64,000 bases of DNA from an uncultured Bacteroides sp. (GTDB taxonomy: Bacteria; Bacteroidota; Bacteroidia; Bacteroidales; Bacteroidaceae): the NCBI GenBank assembly GCA_949289345.1, contig CASENS010000017.1:1-64000 (forward strand), given 5' to 3'. The notes below the pieces were generated by a model that worked only from the letters and a program-made list of their open reading frames with translations, was not told the DNA's origin and did not search any database. Shown here piece by piece: positions 52,450-62,067 of this stretch. Numbering within the stretch: position 1 is the stretch's first letter; each line of letters begins with the position of its first letter. The translations under genes and the position numbers were made by a program.

Positions 52450-54345
52450 CTATTTCGCAATCAGTTGCTGCAGTGTCTTCTTCATTGTTTCATGGTTACG
52501 GAAATCATTGCGCAACTTGTATGCGCCGGATTTATCTACCAACACGTAAGACGGTATGCCTTCAATTTTGAACTTGTCGCAAATGTAAGACCACTGTTCG
52601 TCGTTCAACCGGAAATGCACCCCCTTAATGTCCGGTATCATTGTCTTATACTTAACCATGGGCGAAGTTTCGTTGGCAATATAAAGCCACACCAGATCAT
52701 CACTCTTCAACTCAGCATCCTTCAACGGTTCATTGGCTTTCAATGCCATACGGCACGGGCCACACCAGGTATTCCAAAAGTCTACCAAAACGACTTTACC
52801 TTTATAAGGAGCAATGATGGCGTCAAACAGTTTCTCCTTCGGCACGTCAGGAGTCGTTTCAATCTTTGCTTTCCCCTCTACAGCGGCCAAATCGGCTTTC
52901 GCCTTTTCTTCCATTCGGCTGAAAGCATCCCGGTAAAACGGATTGCCCGTTGACTCAATGGCTTTCCAATCCTCATCAGTCAGTCCGGCACCTTCCGCTT
53001 TTTCCACCAACAAGAATACTTTTGGCATTTCAGCGACCAATCCCTGCCGCACAAAGGCCTTCCGCAACGGCTCTGCCATAGGATGCCCTATACCATATAC
53101 ATAACCGGAAACCTCACGCCCCATCAACAGTTTTGGATCGCTTACATCGAATAATTTGCAGACTTCAGCCACATTTTCAGCCTTCATCGGGTCAATACCT
53201 TTGACCTTCTGTTTGTAATCCCACATTTTATTTACCTGCCGATAGTTTATCTCCCGTATGCGGTCACCTTGGGTCAACGCCTCAACCAATTGTTGTTTCA
53301 ATGTGAGCTGGTTCAGTTCTTTAAGTACCGGAGACATGTCGCTTTGCGCGACACTGTCGGAAAGTGACTGATATTCCTCCGTCATGCGTGCGGTATATTC
53401 ATCGGCTTTCAACCGATAATCAGCCAAACTGTCGCTATAAATATTCATAAAATAACCGCTTTGGTCACCATATATAACAGTATTTGCCAAATCGGCATAA
53501 GTACCGGTAGCATAAAGTGTGCGGAAAGAATCAGGTTTCGGCGACTTTCCATTCATCCCGCGCCGATAGAGAATGCGCCATCCGCTCACCCGCATGTCCA
53601 TATAAACATCCATTTCTTCACCGGGTGCCAGCCAGACATCTCCAGCCATTGATTGTGACATGACAATATGAGCCTGGGCGGGACCACATTGCAAGAAAGT
53701 AAAAGTGGCGTTGCCTTCCGCATCAATAGCGGAAGTATAAGGCTGCTGACGGCCAAACATGGTATTGACGTATAAATCAATCTCTTTTCCAAACTCCTTC
53801 CGGTAGCCTATGAGATGCAAGTTCACGACAGTCTCTCCAGACTTAAATATAGGTTCCGGCACGGCAGCCTGACCATTTATCCGACGCAAGTCGGAAGGGA
53901 TTTGTTCCGGCACGTCATATGTTTTCTTGCCAGTCAGGTCAATACCAAAAATCTTGAAACAGTCCTCACAATCGGACTCGATGAAGTCAAATGACTTGGT
54001 ACGCTTAGGCAACGGCTCAAAAGTCAGCGTAAACGACGCTTCGCCCGAATCGGGCATCCAAAAAAGCGAATCAGCCTCAATACCCCGCGTACCTGTCAAC
54101 TTATACTTTTTACCATCAGCCGCAAGGTAAGATTCCGAACTGATTCTAATCCAATAATGCGGCCGATAGTAAGCGTCCGTGTAAAGGATGGTGGCCGTAT
54201 CGGTCAGTTCCACTTTAGAGAAATCCAAAGTCATCGTATTGGCCGACTCTATCATCGGATACTCTACAACTTTGTCCGGCTGCGAACACGAAGCCAACAA
54301 ACTTGCGGCAACCGTAAACCATAAAAATACGGATTTGTGATTCAT
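52450..54345 (-). CDS. TlpA-like thioredoxin-domain lipoprotein
   Basis: A 631-aa lipoprotein (start MNHKSVFLWF at 54345, lipobox LLASC). The first 480 or so residues contain beta-rich and helical regions of unknown role. The last 130 form a TlpA/ResA-type thioredoxin fold with VVLVDFWNTWCGPCRM (CxxC near 528-531) and the cis-Pro loop IEGIPSYVLVDKSG. Such proteins reduce disulfides in the periplasm and are common in Bacteroidetes. The partner substrate is unknown. The upstream ATG 54384 is rejected because the -7 box TAAATTTG at 54382-54389 overlaps it. It is convergent with secA. Confidence 0.87.
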   Translation of the reverse strand: MNHKSVFLWFTVAASLLASCSQPDKVVEYPMIESANTMTLDFSKVELTDTATILYTDAYYRPHYWIRISSESYLAADGKKYKLTGTRGIEADSLFWMPDSGEASFTLTFEPLPKRTKSFDFIESDCEDCFKIFGIDLTGKKTYDVPEQIPSDLRRINGQAAVPEPIFKSGETVVNLHLIGYRKEFGKEIDLYVNTMFGRQQPYTSAIDAEGNATFTFLQCGPAQAHIVMSQSMAGDVWLAPGEEMDVYMDMRVSGWRILYRRGMNGKSPKPDSFRTLYATGTYADLANTVIYGDQSGYFMNIYSDSLADYRLKADEYTARMTEEYQSLSDSVAQSDMSPVLKELNQLTLKQQLVEALTQGDRIREINYRQVNKMWDYKQKVKGIDPMKAENVAEVCKLFDVSDPKLLMGREVSGYVYGIGHPMAEPLRKAFVRQGLVAEMPKVFLLVEKAEGAGLTDEDWKAIESTGNPFYRDAFSRMEEKAKADLAAVEGKAKIETTPDVPKEKLFDAIIAPYKGKVVLVDFWNTWCGPCRMALKANEPLKDAELKSDDLVWLYIANETSPMVKYKTMIPDIKGVHFRLNDEQWSYICDKFKIEGIPSYVLVDKSGAYKLRNDFRNHETMKKTLQQLIAK

Positions 54346-54381
54346 AATGTTAACAAATTGATTAATTGTACATGAATGGGA

Positions 54382-54389
54382 CAAATTTA
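54382..54389 (-). promoter_or_regulatory. -7 box of the TlpA-like gene
   Basis: The minus strand reads TAAATTTG, with GTTG (54414-54411) 21 nt upstream as a possible -33 box. It covers the upstream alternative start of the gene at 54384. Confidence 0.5.
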
Positions 54390-54485
54390 ACCATTTTCAA
54401 ATAATGTGACAACATACATACAGGCAAAAATTCCCAATAAAGGTTTAACCCCAATCAAAATCCATGATTAAGTGAACAAAATTAA

Positions 54486-54617
54486 TTTATACTATAAATG
54501 GGAATTTAGAAGCCCCCTCAACTCCCCCCGTGGGGGAGCTATTGTATTCTACTTAGTATTTAAAGCCTCCCCCACGGGGGGAGGTCTGGTGGGGGCTAAA
54601 TTCCCATTTAGTATAAA
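54486..54617. repeat. 132-bp imperfect inverted repeat (MITE/REP-like)
   Basis: The left end TTTATACTATAAATGGGAAT and right end (reverse complement) TTTATACTAAATGGGAATTT match except for a 2-nt gap. The inner parts AGCCCCCTCAACTCCCCC and CTCCCCCACGGGGGGAGG extend the pairing, leaving a loop of about 25 nt (attgtattctacttagtatt region). It has no coding capacity and lies between two divergent genes, about 85 bp before a -7 box. The rest of the 54390-54701 gap shows no gene. Confidence 0.75.
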
Positions 54618-54701
54618 GTAAATCAGATTAGTTACTTAAACAAAATAAAGAGGATTAACGATAAAAAACGTTTGAGACTTCCGTTTTACCGCTGAAAAGC
54701 G

Positions 54702-54709
54702 TACTTTTG
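54702..54709 (+). promoter_or_regulatory. -7 box of the DUF6340-like gene
   Basis: TACTTTTG, 30 nt before the ATG at 54739. Confidence 0.5.
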
Positions 54710-54738
54710 CCCAAACTTAACCAATCCCCATACGTGAT

Positions 54739-55839
54739 ATGAAAAGACTTATCGCTTATATCGCCATAGCGGCTACCCTCGCCTGCCTCAACGCTTGCCA
54801 AACCGTTGAACCCTTTTCCGTCGACTATATGATGCCTGCCGACATCAGCTTTCCTACCGACTTGAAACGGGTGGCCATTGTCAACAACATGCCCAACGTT
54901 CCGGACAACAAGCTCATTTCAAGCCAAGAAACGAAGCCCAAAAACGAAACGGAGATAGCCAGCCGCACGGACTACTACAACGGAGAAGCACGGATTGCGA
55001 CAGAATCGCTGGCCGAAGCCGTAGCAGGGCACAACTACTTCGACTTAGTAGTAATCTGCGACTCTGCTTTACGCAACAAGGATTTACACCCGCGCGAAAC
55101 GACATTGGCACAGGAAGAAGTACGCCAACTGACACAGGAACTGGGCGTCGATTTCCTGATAGCCTTAGAAAACATCCAACTGAAATCCGTACGCAAGTTA
55201 GAATACATCCCCGAATGGCGAGGCTTCTATGGCACAGTAGACGTCAAAGTCTACCCCACCATCCGCATCTACCTGCCCAGCCGTTCGGTTCCCATGGCTA
55301 CCGTAAACAGCTGTGACAGCATTTTTTGGGAAAAGAGCGGTCTCAGCGAGGACATCCTTGGCCAATTGGTCAGCGAAAAAGAACTGGTGGAGGAAGCTTC
55401 CGCCTTTGCCGGCACTGTCCCGGTGAGACACTTGTTACCCTATTGGACGACAGCACGCCGCTACCTTTTCACAGGAGGGACAGTGAACATGCGTGACGCC
55501 GCCATTTACGTCAAAGAAAAGAACTGGACGGAAGCCATCGGCCTGTGGGAAAAAGAATTCAATGAGCGGAAAGGCAAACGCAAGATGTACGCGGCTTACA
55601 ACATAGCCTTGGGCTATGAAATGCAGGACTTGTTGGAAGAGGCTTACGAATGGGCGGTGAAGGCTCAGAAAGTAGCTTATGAGATAGACGAAGTAAGCAG
55701 GAAACAGGCTGCAGATGTTCTCCCGACAGATGTACCCAACTACCTCATGACCAGCATCTATGTAGGCGAACTGAAAGAACGGAAGGAAGGAATGGTGCGC
55801 TTAAAAGCACAAATGAACAGAATTAACAGTGATTTTTAA
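54739..55839 (+). CDS. DUF6340-like lipoprotein of unknown function
   Basis: A 366-aa predicted lipoprotein (signal and lipobox LNAC). The N-terminal half contains VDYMMPADISFPTDLKRVAI and a helix-strand region with LAQEEVRQLTQELGVDFLIALE. The last 120 residues look like TPR helices (WTEAIGLWEKEFNERKGKRK; KMYAAYNIALGYEMQDLLEE; AYEWAVKAQKVAYEID). This matches a Bacteroidales family I remember as DUF6340; the name should be checked. No enzyme motif is visible. The next gene, 119 bp downstream, has its own -7 box. Confidence 0.75.
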   Translation: MKRLIAYIAIAATLACLNACQTVEPFSVDYMMPADISFPTDLKRVAIVNNMPNVPDNKLISSQETKPKNETEIASRTDYYNGEARIATESLAEAVAGHNYFDLVVICDSALRNKDLHPRETTLAQEEVRQLTQELGVDFLIALENIQLKSVRKLEYIPEWRGFYGTVDVKVYPTIRIYLPSRSVPMATVNSCDSIFWEKSGLSEDILGQLVSEKELVEEASAFAGTVPVRHLLPYWTTARRYLFTGGTVNMRDAAIYVKEKNWTEAIGLWEKEFNERKGKRKMYAAYNIALGYEMQDLLEEAYEWAVKAQKVAYEIDEVSRKQAADVLPTDVPNYLMTSIYVGELKERKEGMVRLKAQMNRINSDF

Positions 55840-55871
55840 TAAAACCAAGATAGAAATTACGTTTTTTTCTG

Positions 55872-55879
55872 TACCTTTG
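55872..55879 (+). promoter_or_regulatory. -7 box upstream of the acidic 147-aa protein gene
   Basis: TACCTTTG lies 80 nt before the ATG at 55959, which implies a 5' leader of about 75 nt. Confidence 0.4.
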
Positions 55880-55958
55880 GAAAAGTAAAATAAGAAACCG
55901 ATAAGCGACGAATCATATTCGGTTAGTTTATACTATATCTATTAACTCTATACACTTT

Positions 55959-56402
55959 ATGAAGCTTAGTCAATCATCATCAACTCTGTTGGAGAGCGCC
56001 ATCCGGAAAGCGACTGACAAATATTGTAACAGCCGCGAACAAACCATTGTGACCGATTTTCATTTGCAAGCCAATTCCAACTCCGGCGAGCTGACCATAT
56101 ACAACGATGAAGATGAAGAGCTGGCACATACCACTATCGAGGAATGGACGATATACGATGGGGAAAATTTCAACGAAGAAGTGGAACGCTTACTGTCTGC
56201 CCTGCTGAATGAGATGAAAAGCAAGGGAGCGTTTGAGAAAGTTACGGTGCTGAAACCCTATTCGTTCGTGTTGGTAGATGATGAGAAAGAAACACTTGCC
56301 GAGCTCCTGTTAATGGACGACGACACATTGTTGGTGAATGATGAATTATTGAAAGGCCTGGACGAAGAGCTGGACGAATTCTTAAAGAAATTATTAGAAT
56401 AG
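55959..56402 (+). CDS. Acidic hypothetical protein (147 aa)
   Basis: I do not recognise this protein. It is 147 aa, soluble, without signal peptide or membrane segment, and very acidic, above all at the C-terminus (DDEKETLAELLLMDDDTLLV and LDEELDEFLKKLLE). The middle reads GELTIYNDEDEELAHTTIEE, a likely beta hairpin, followed by a helix. The codon use is like that of its neighbours and it has a -7 box, so it is probably a real gene. It follows the lipoprotein gene on the same strand and is followed by a 22-bp-period repeat array. Confidence 0.75.
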   Translation: MKLSQSSSTLLESAIRKATDKYCNSREQTIVTDFHLQANSNSGELTIYNDEDEELAHTTIEEWTIYDGENFNEEVERLLSALLNEMKSKGAFEKVTVLKPYSFVLVDDEKETLAELLLMDDDTLLVNDELLKGLDEELDEFLKKLLE

Positions 56403-56431
56403 TGAAGCACCCATACAGCCCGTTCTTTCGC

Positions 56432-56509
56432 CATCATTGATTACTTGTCCAAGTATCATTGAATACATCGCCATTTATTCAATGATAAAAGGCCATTTCA
56501 TATTGAATA
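56432..56509. repeat. 22-bp-period intergenic array, site C (four 12-mers)
   Basis: Four 12-mers start at 56432, 56454, 56476 and 56498: CATCATTGATTA, TATCATTGAATA, TATTCAATGATA (exact reverse complement of the second) and TCATATTGAATA. Linkers are cttgtccaag, catcgccatt and aaaggccatt. The last unit overlaps TACTTTTG at 56508-56515, as at site A. Confidence 0.75.
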
Positions 56510-56521
56510 CTTTTGCAGCGA

Positions 56522-56666
56522 AATCAAGGGTTCCGATTTTTGCTATCGGCTTAACGTCTCCATACCCCAACTACTGATATGGCCTAAAAACCGATAGATT
56601 AGCTGCCCAATAAATAAAATTACTGACAACAAAGGAGACGCCCCCATTGGATACGTCTCCTTTGTT
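56522..56666 (+). ncRNA. Possible small RNA
   Basis: A -7-like box TACTTTTG (56508-56515) precedes about 145 nt without a coding frame that ends at a strong hairpin followed by CATTT. Inside, CCGAT/ATCGG forms a small stem near 56538. No -33 box is clear. The hairpin also serves valS, so a transcript here is only a possibility. Confidence 0.2.
56628..56666 (-). terminator. Terminator after valS
   Basis: AACAAAGGAGACG (56628-56640) pairs perfectly with CGTCTCCTTTGTT (56654-56666), a 13-bp stem with a 13-nt loop, just after the valS stop. It is symmetrical enough to work in both directions. Confidence 0.8.
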
Positions 56667-56682
56667 CATTTCATATCAGCCT

Positions 56683-59364
56683 TTATGCTTTCTTCAGCGC
56701 CGCGATGCTTTCTTTCAGCGACTTGATGATGCTTTCGGCATCAGCCTGCTTTTTACGTTCCATTTCGATAACGGCCGCCGGTGCGTTATTGACAAACTTC
56801 TCATTGGAAAGTTTCTTCAATACGCCTTGCAGAAAACCTTCCTTGTGCTTCAGTTCGGCTTCCATGCGGGCTATCTCAGCCTCTACATCAATCAGATTGC
56901 CCAAAGGAACGGCATACTCCGTAGTGCCTACCATAAAGGCAGACGCGCCTTCCGCCTTGGCGTCTACAACGGAAATGGCGGACAAGTTGCACATCTTGCC
57001 AATAACAGCATTGAACGCTGACACCGGATTGTCGCCTACGACCTGGAGTTCAAGTGCTTCCTTCTGCGCGATGTTCTTCTGCAAACGGATGGAACGCACG
57101 TTACTGATAACTTCCTTCACTGCCTCAAATTGTTGCAACAGCGTTTCGTCCACTTCACCCGGAGCAGCCATCGGGCTGACCATCAGGCTCTCACCTTCCT
57201 TACGCTCAACAATGTGTTGCCATAACTCTTCCGTAATGAACGGCATGAAAGGATGAAGCAGGTGCAAAAGGTTATCGAAGAAACCGATGGTGCGGTCATA
57301 CACTTCCTTACTGATAGGCTGGCCGTATGCGGGCTTTATCATTTCCAGATACCAACTGGAGAATTCGTCCCAGAAGAGTTTGTAAACAGCCATCAAAGCT
57401 TCACTCAAACGATACTTCGAGAAGAGGTCGGCTACCTCAACGGCTACCGCATTCTGCTTTGACTCAAACCATTTCATGGCCAGTGCCGCTGCTTCGGGCA
57501 CTTCAGCTTCTGCGCTCACCGTCCAGCCTTTTACCAAACGGAAAGCATTCCATATCTTATTATTAAAGTTACGTCCTTGTTCGCACAGGGCCTCATCAAA
57601 AAGAATGTCATTGCCGGCGGGAGCCGAAAGCATCATACCCATTCGCACACCATCGGCACCAAACTTGTCTATCAGTTCCAAAGGATCGGGTGAGTTACCC
57701 AACGACTTAGACATCTTGCGGCCCAGTTTGTCGCGCACGATACCGGTGAAGTAAACGTTGCGGAAAGGCATATCACCCATATACTCGTATCCGGCCATAA
57801 TCATACGGGCTACCCAGAAGAAGATGATGTCCGGTCCCGTCACCAGGTCGCTTGTCGGATAGTAGTATTTGATTTCTTCGTTGCCGGGATTGTTGATACC
57901 ATCGAAGAGGGAGATAGGCCAGAGCCACGAAGAAAACCATGTGTCGAGACAATCTTCGTCCTGGCGAAGGTCTGCCAAGTTCAGGTCTTTGCCGGTCTTT
58001 TCCTTTGCCAATGCCAAAGCTTGTTCAGGCGTTTCGGCTACGACATATCCACCTTCGGGCAAATAATAAGCCGGGATGCGATGCCCCCACCACAGCTGGC
58101 GGCTGATACACCAGTCCTTGATATTCTCCAGCCAGTTACGGTATGTATTTTTGTATTTAGCCGGATAGAACTTCAGTTCATCGTTCATCACCGGAGGCAA
58201 AGCCATGTCGGCAAAGTGCTTCATCTTGAGGAACCACTGCATAGAGAGCTTCGGTTCAATGGGCACATTGGTGCGTTCCGAGAAGCCCACCTTGTTCGTA
58301 TAGGCCTCTACTTTTTCCAAGAGTCCGGCTTCGTCCAAGTCTTTCTCTATCTGCTTGCGCACATCAAAGCGGTCCATGCCTACGTACAGACCGGCAGCCT
58401 CGCTCAGCGTACCGTTGTCGTTGAAGATGTCGATGGAAGGCAGGTTGTGCTTCTCGCCCAGCATGTAGTCGTTCACATCGTGGGCAGGTGTCACCTTCAA
58501 ACAGCCCGTACCGAACTCCATGTCCACATATTCGTCCTCAATAACAGGGATGACACGGTTTACCAACGGAACAATCACTTTCTTTCCTCTCAACCAATGC
58601 GTCTTAGGGTCATTGGGATTAATACACATGGCCGTATCGCCCATGATGGTTTCAGGACGAGTAGTAGCCACTACAGCGTAACGACGTCCTTGCGCATCGC
58701 GATGCACCACTTCTTTCTCATCGCCTGTCTCGCCCGACAAATCATCATTTGCTACGTAATATTTCAGGTAGTAGAATTTGCCATGCTCTTCCTTGTAAAT
58801 GACCTCTTCATCACTGAGGGCGGTCAGCGCTTTAGGATCCCAGTTCACCATGCGCACACCCCGGTAGATAAGACCTTTATTATATAGGTCAACAAATACC
58901 TTGATGACACTCTTGCTGCGCGTCTCGTCCATGGTGAAGGCTGTGCGGTCCCAGTCGCACGAAGCGCCCAGCCGGCGAAGCTGTTTCAAGATGATGCCTC
59001 CGTGCTCCTCTGTCCATGCCCATGCATGTTTCAGAAACTCGTCACGGGTCAGGTCGGTCTTCTTGATGCCTTCCTGCGCCAGTTTGTTCACCACCTTAGC
59101 CTCGGTAGCGATGGAAGCGTGGTCAGTACCCGGCACCCAGCAGGCATTCTTGCCTTCCATGCGGGCACGGCGCACTAAGATATCTTGGATGGTATTATTA
59201 AGCATGTGTCCCATGTGGAGCACACCGGTGACGTTAGGGGGCGGAATGACGATGGTGTACGGCACGCGTCCATCGGGTTTCGAACTGAACAGTTTGTGGT
59301 CCAGCCAATATTGGTACCACTTCCCTTCCACATCGGCGGGATTGTACTTACTTGCTAATTCCAT
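56683..59364 (-). CDS. valS: Valine--tRNA ligase
   Basis: ValRS charges tRNA-Val and edits mischarged threonine. The 893-aa class I synthetase shows [18 protein letters not shown] (HIGH motif as HMGH), [17 protein letters not shown], an editing domain ([13 protein letters not shown]), [14 protein letters not shown], the KMSKS motif in [14 protein letters not shown], an anticodon-binding helical domain and a C-terminal coiled-coil arm ([17 protein letters not shown]). Length is normal. It has a -7 box TAATTTTG at 59412-59419. Confidence 0.97.
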   Translation of the reverse strand: MELASKYNPADVEGKWYQYWLDHKLFSSKPDGRVPYTIVIPPPNVTGVLHMGHMLNNTIQDILVRRARMEGKNACWVPGTDHASIATEAKVVNKLAQEGIKKTDLTRDEFLKHAWAWTEEHGGIILKQLRRLGASCDWDRTAFTMDETRSKSVIKVFVDLYNKGLIYRGVRMVNWDPKALTALSDEEVIYKEEHGKFYYLKYYVANDDLSGETGDEKEVVHRDAQGRRYAVVATTRPETIMGDTAMCINPNDPKTHWLRGKKVIVPLVNRVIPVIEDEYVDMEFGTGCLKVTPAHDVNDYMLGEKHNLPSIDIFNDNGTLSEAAGLYVGMDRFDVRKQIEKDLDEAGLLEKVEAYTNKVGFSERTNVPIEPKLSMQWFLKMKHFADMALPPVMNDELKFYPAKYKNTYRNWLENIKDWCISRQLWWGHRIPAYYLPEGGYVVAETPEQALALAKEKTGKDLNLADLRQDEDCLDTWFSSWLWPISLFDGINNPGNEEIKYYYPTSDLVTGPDIIFFWVARMIMAGYEYMGDMPFRNVYFTGIVRDKLGRKMSKSLGNSPDPLELIDKFGADGVRMGMMLSAPAGNDILFDEALCEQGRNFNNKIWNAFRLVKGWTVSAEAEVPEAAALAMKWFESKQNAVAVEVADLFSKYRLSEALMAVYKLFWDEFSSWYLEMIKPAYGQPISKEVYDRTIGFFDNLLHLLHPFMPFITEELWQHIVERKEGESLMVSPMAAPGEVDETLLQQFEAVKEVISNVRSIRLQKNIAQKEALELQVVGDNPVSAFNAVIGKMCNLSAISVVDAKAEGASAFMVGTTEYAVPLGNLIDVEAEIARMEAELKHKEGFLQGVLKKLSNEKFVNNAPAAVIEMERKKQADAESIIKSLKESIAALKKA

Positions 59365-59411
59365 TGTCTCAAAAAAGTCTATATAATTAAACGTTAATGC
59401 GAATGTGGATG

Positions 59412-59419
59412 CAAAATTA
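59412..59419 (-). promoter_or_regulatory. -7 box of valS
   Basis: TAATTTTG on the minus strand, 48 nt before the valS ATG. Confidence 0.45.
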
Positions 59420-59563
59420 CGAAATTATTGCTTTCCAAAGTCAAAAGTCTGTGAAAACATCACTTCCTTGAAGAAATTATACTCCGCACGGCATTAAACG
59501 GTATTAAAATGTGCATTTAGTGGCGTCTAGATAAAATGAGGGTGCCCACACAGCAACCAATGC

Positions 59564-59592
59564 AAAAAGCCGCCCCGGTCATGGAGCGGCTT
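59564..59592 (-). terminator. Terminator after fba
   Basis: On the minus strand AAGCCGCTCC pairs with GGGGCGGCTT (one G-T pair) and is followed by TTTTGC. It lies 26 nt past the fba stop. Confidence 0.75.
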
Positions 59593-59617
59593 GTTCATAT
59601 AGATGTCTTAGCGAATA

Positions 59618-60625
59618 TCAGAGGTTGGCCAACTTGCCGTCAGAACCCAGCACGTTGATGATTTTGTGCTTGTACATCTTTTCCATTTCGTCACGAGCCG
59701 GACCCAGGTACTTACGCGGGTCGAACTCAGCGGGCTTCTCAACGAACACCTTGCGTACGGCAGCCGTCATGGCCAGACGGGAATCCGAGTCGATGTTAAT
59801 CTTGCAAACAGCGGACTTGGCGGCCTTGCGCAATTCCTCTTCGGGGATACCGATGGCAGCTTCCAGCTTGCCGCCATATTGGTTGATCATGTCCACATAT
59901 TCCTGGGGAACAGAAGAAGAACCATGGAGCACAATGGGGAATCCGGGCAGTTTCTCCATAACCGCATCCAATACTTCGAATGCCAGAGGAGGAGGAACCA
60001 GACGGCCTGTAGCGGGGTCAACGTGGCACTGTTCGGGTTTGAACTTGTATGCGCCGTGAGACGTTCCGATAGAGATAGCCAAAGAGTCGCAACCTGTACG
60101 GGTAGCGAAGTCAATAACTTCCTCAGGATTCGTATAAGTGTGGTGCTCGGCAGAAACCTCATCTTCCACACCGGCCAACACGCCCAGCTCGCCTTCTACG
60201 GTAACGTCGAACTGATGAGCGTATTCAACGACCTTCTTCGTCAAAGCGACGTTTTCCTCGTAAGGCAGGTGAGAACCGTCAATCATTACAGAAGAGAAGC
60301 CCATGTCCACACAACTCTTGCAGAGTTCGAAGCTGTCACCATGGTCGAGGTGAAGAACAATTTCAGGATGGGCGCAGCCCAACTCCTTGGCATACTCTAC
60401 AGCGCCTTCGGCCATGTAGCGCAACAAAGTCTGGTTGGCATAGTTGCGCGCACCTTTGGAAACCTGCAGGATAACCGGAGACTTGGTTTCAACCGCAGCT
60501 TTGATAATAGCCTGCAACTGCTCCATATTGTTGAAGTTGAAAGCAGGAATAGCATAACCGCCTTTGATGGCACGAGCGAACATTTCTCTGGTGTTCACAA
60601 GGCCTAAATCTTTGTAATTAACCAT
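59618..60625 (-). CDS. fba: Class II fructose-bisphosphate aldolase
   Basis: This zinc enzyme splits fructose 1,6-bisphosphate to DHAP and glyceraldehyde 3-phosphate in glycolysis and gluconeogenesis. The 335-aa protein has AIPAFNFNNMEQLQAI, the zinc and catalytic motif VLHLDHGDSFELC, VMIDGSHLPYEENV, GELGVLAGVEDEV, GTSHGAYKF and VLHGSSSVP. The start MVNYKDLGLVNTREMF at 60625 is used. An upstream in-frame ATG at 60670 falls inside the -7 box (60668-60675) and cannot be the start. Confidence 0.96.
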   Translation of the reverse strand: MVNYKDLGLVNTREMFARAIKGGYAIPAFNFNNMEQLQAIIKAAVETKSPVILQVSKGARNYANQTLLRYMAEGAVEYAKELGCAHPEIVLHLDHGDSFELCKSCVDMGFSSVMIDGSHLPYEENVALTKKVVEYAHQFDVTVEGELGVLAGVEDEVSAEHHTYTNPEEVIDFATRTGCDSLAISIGTSHGAYKFKPEQCHVDPATGRLVPPPLAFEVLDAVMEKLPGFPIVLHGSSSVPQEYVDMINQYGGKLEAAIGIPEEELRKAAKSAVCKINIDSDSRLAMTAAVRKVFVEKPAEFDPRKYLGPARDEMEKMYKHKIINVLGSDGKLANL

Positions 60626-60667
60626 TTTGTTTAAAAGTTTATTGTTAGTGAATCTCAAAATTCCATG

Positions 60668-60700
60668 CAAAAATACATATTCTCTTTCAAATATGGCAAA
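60668..60700 (-). promoter_or_regulatory. Promoter of fba
   Basis: -33 TTTG (60700-60697), 21-nt spacer, -7 TATTTTTG (60675-60668) on the minus strand, 42 nt before the fba start. Both boxes match the Bacteroidales consensus. Confidence 0.7.
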
Positions 60701-60715
60701 AAGTAAGGAAATAAA

Positions 60716-61624
60716 TTATACCGCCAGATTATTCCGGAGGCAATATTCCTTGGGCGTGCATCCTGTTTCCTTCTTGAAAAAACGCAGGAAGTGCTGAGGA
60801 TACTGGAAGCCAAGCATATCCGCAACCTGTTTCATCCCCATACCGGGTTCCAGCAAAGCGTTTTTGGCCATTTCTATGACCTTGAGGTGTATGCGGTCCC
60901 GGGCCGTCATCCCTGTTTCCGATCTTACCAAGTCACCAAAATAGTTGGGTGACAGGCAAATCTTGTCTGCAAAATACTTCACGGTAGGCAATCCATGCAG
61001 TCTGGCCATGCCCGAGTCCCAATAGTCGTCCAGCAACTGCTCGAAACGGACAAGGACATCGTTGTTCAATTCCTCACGGGTGACGAACTGGCGTTCATAA
61101 AAACGCATGCAGTAATTAAGCAGCACCTCAATGTTCGAAACAATCAACGGTTTGGAGAACCTGTCAATGGCATGTTCCAACTCGCGGGCTATCTTGTCCA
61201 TATAATCCCGCACGATGACCCGTTCGTCCTCCGACAGATGCAGCGCCTCATTGGAAGCATAGGAAAAGAAGGTGTACTGTTTCATTTTCTGCGCCAAAGA
61301 TGTCCGGTGCAGGAAGTCGGGATGAAACAGCAACCCGTCAGCTTCCGGTGCGGGACCGTGCTCTATCGAAGATACACTTACGGTCTGACCCGGTGCGAAG
61401 CATACCACCGTTTCATCATCGAAATCATATTTTGTCCTTCCATAATTGATGACACATCCCACCGTCTTTTTCAAAAAGAGCGAATAAAAGCCATAGGTCA
61501 TCCGATAGTTCGGCTGGCTTTCCGATGGGCCGAAATGCACAACGCTCACCAACGGATGTTTCGTCTGAAATCCGAAGAACCTGTTATATTGCTCAATAGT
61601 ATCCGCTTTTATTATTTCCATCAT
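60716..61624 (-). CDS. AraC-family transcriptional regulator
   Basis: A 302-aa regulator with an N-terminal sensor domain (about 1-170, including VVCFAPGQTVSVSS and LLFHPDFLHRT) and a C-terminal double helix-turn-helix (TVKYFADKICLSPNYFGDLV; MGMKQVADMLGFQYPQHFLRFFKKETGCTPKEY). The start MMEIIKADT at 61624 (or 61621) is supported by a full promoter at 61647-61678; the longer frame to 61762 is not used. It is divergent from the SusC gene at the right edge, and the pairing suggests it controls that locus. The inducer is unknown. Confidence 0.9.
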   Translation of the reverse strand: MMEIIKADTIEQYNRFFGFQTKHPLVSVVHFGPSESQPNYRMTYGFYSLFLKKTVGCVINYGRTKYDFDDETVVCFAPGQTVSVSSIEHGPAPEADGLLFHPDFLHRTSLAQKMKQYTFFSYASNEALHLSEDERVIVRDYMDKIARELEHAIDRFSKPLIVSNIEVLLNYCMRFYERQFVTREELNNDVLVRFEQLLDDYWDSGMARLHGLPTVKYFADKICLSPNYFGDLVRSETGMTARDRIHLKVIEMAKNALLEPGMGMKQVADMLGFQYPQHFLRFFKKETGCTPKEYCLRNNLAV

Positions 61625-61646
61625 AACGCCTTGTTTTTTCTCGATA

Positions 61647-61678
61647 CAAATATACATCTTTCTTTCATCCTGTCCAAA
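61647..61678 (-). promoter_or_regulatory. Promoter of the AraC gene at 60716-61624
   Basis: -33 TTTG (61678-61675), 20-nt spacer, -7 TATATTTG (61654-61647) on the minus strand: a full consensus match, 23 nt before the ATG. It decides the start of the regulator. Confidence 0.75.
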
Positions 61679-61982
61679 AGGAGTCCTTGCAAAAGCATGA
61701 TTCAGGTACTTTAATCCGCCATCCAGGTAGTACAACAACCCGTGCAAGGCAGGCAAGGGCATATGTTGCAGACGTCATATTTCCCTGCACGAAAAACCGG
61801 GTCAGGCCTTCTATTGCGCAAATGGGAATTTGGAGGGCACACAGCGCAGCCCAATATGCTCTACAACATGTTTCCGCCGATATTTCCACTCATCCGTCAC
61901 AGAAATGTCACACGACCGACACAGAAAACAAAAAATACCCCCTTAAAAACAAATATTGCACACCCGTTTTTTCACATCCCGA
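61679..61982. other. Divergent intergenic region, AraC / SusC
   Basis: No gene is visible; short frames on both strands look like noise. There is a repeated GTCACA/GACACAG pattern (about 61896-61925) that might be a binding site. The 13-mer of the first PUL is absent. Confidence 0.25.
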
Positions 61983-61990
61983 TACATTTG
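61983..61990 (+). promoter_or_regulatory. -7 box of the right-edge SusC gene
   Basis: TACATTTG, 77 nt before the ATG at 62068. No -33 TTTG stands at the right distance, as at the susC promoter of the first PUL, which again suggests an activator. Confidence 0.5.
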
Positions 61991-62067
61991 CATTAGAGAA
62001 TTAACAGTGTGTTCGGACACACACGCTAAAATCTAATATTATTATATGTATTACTTAAATTAATAAC

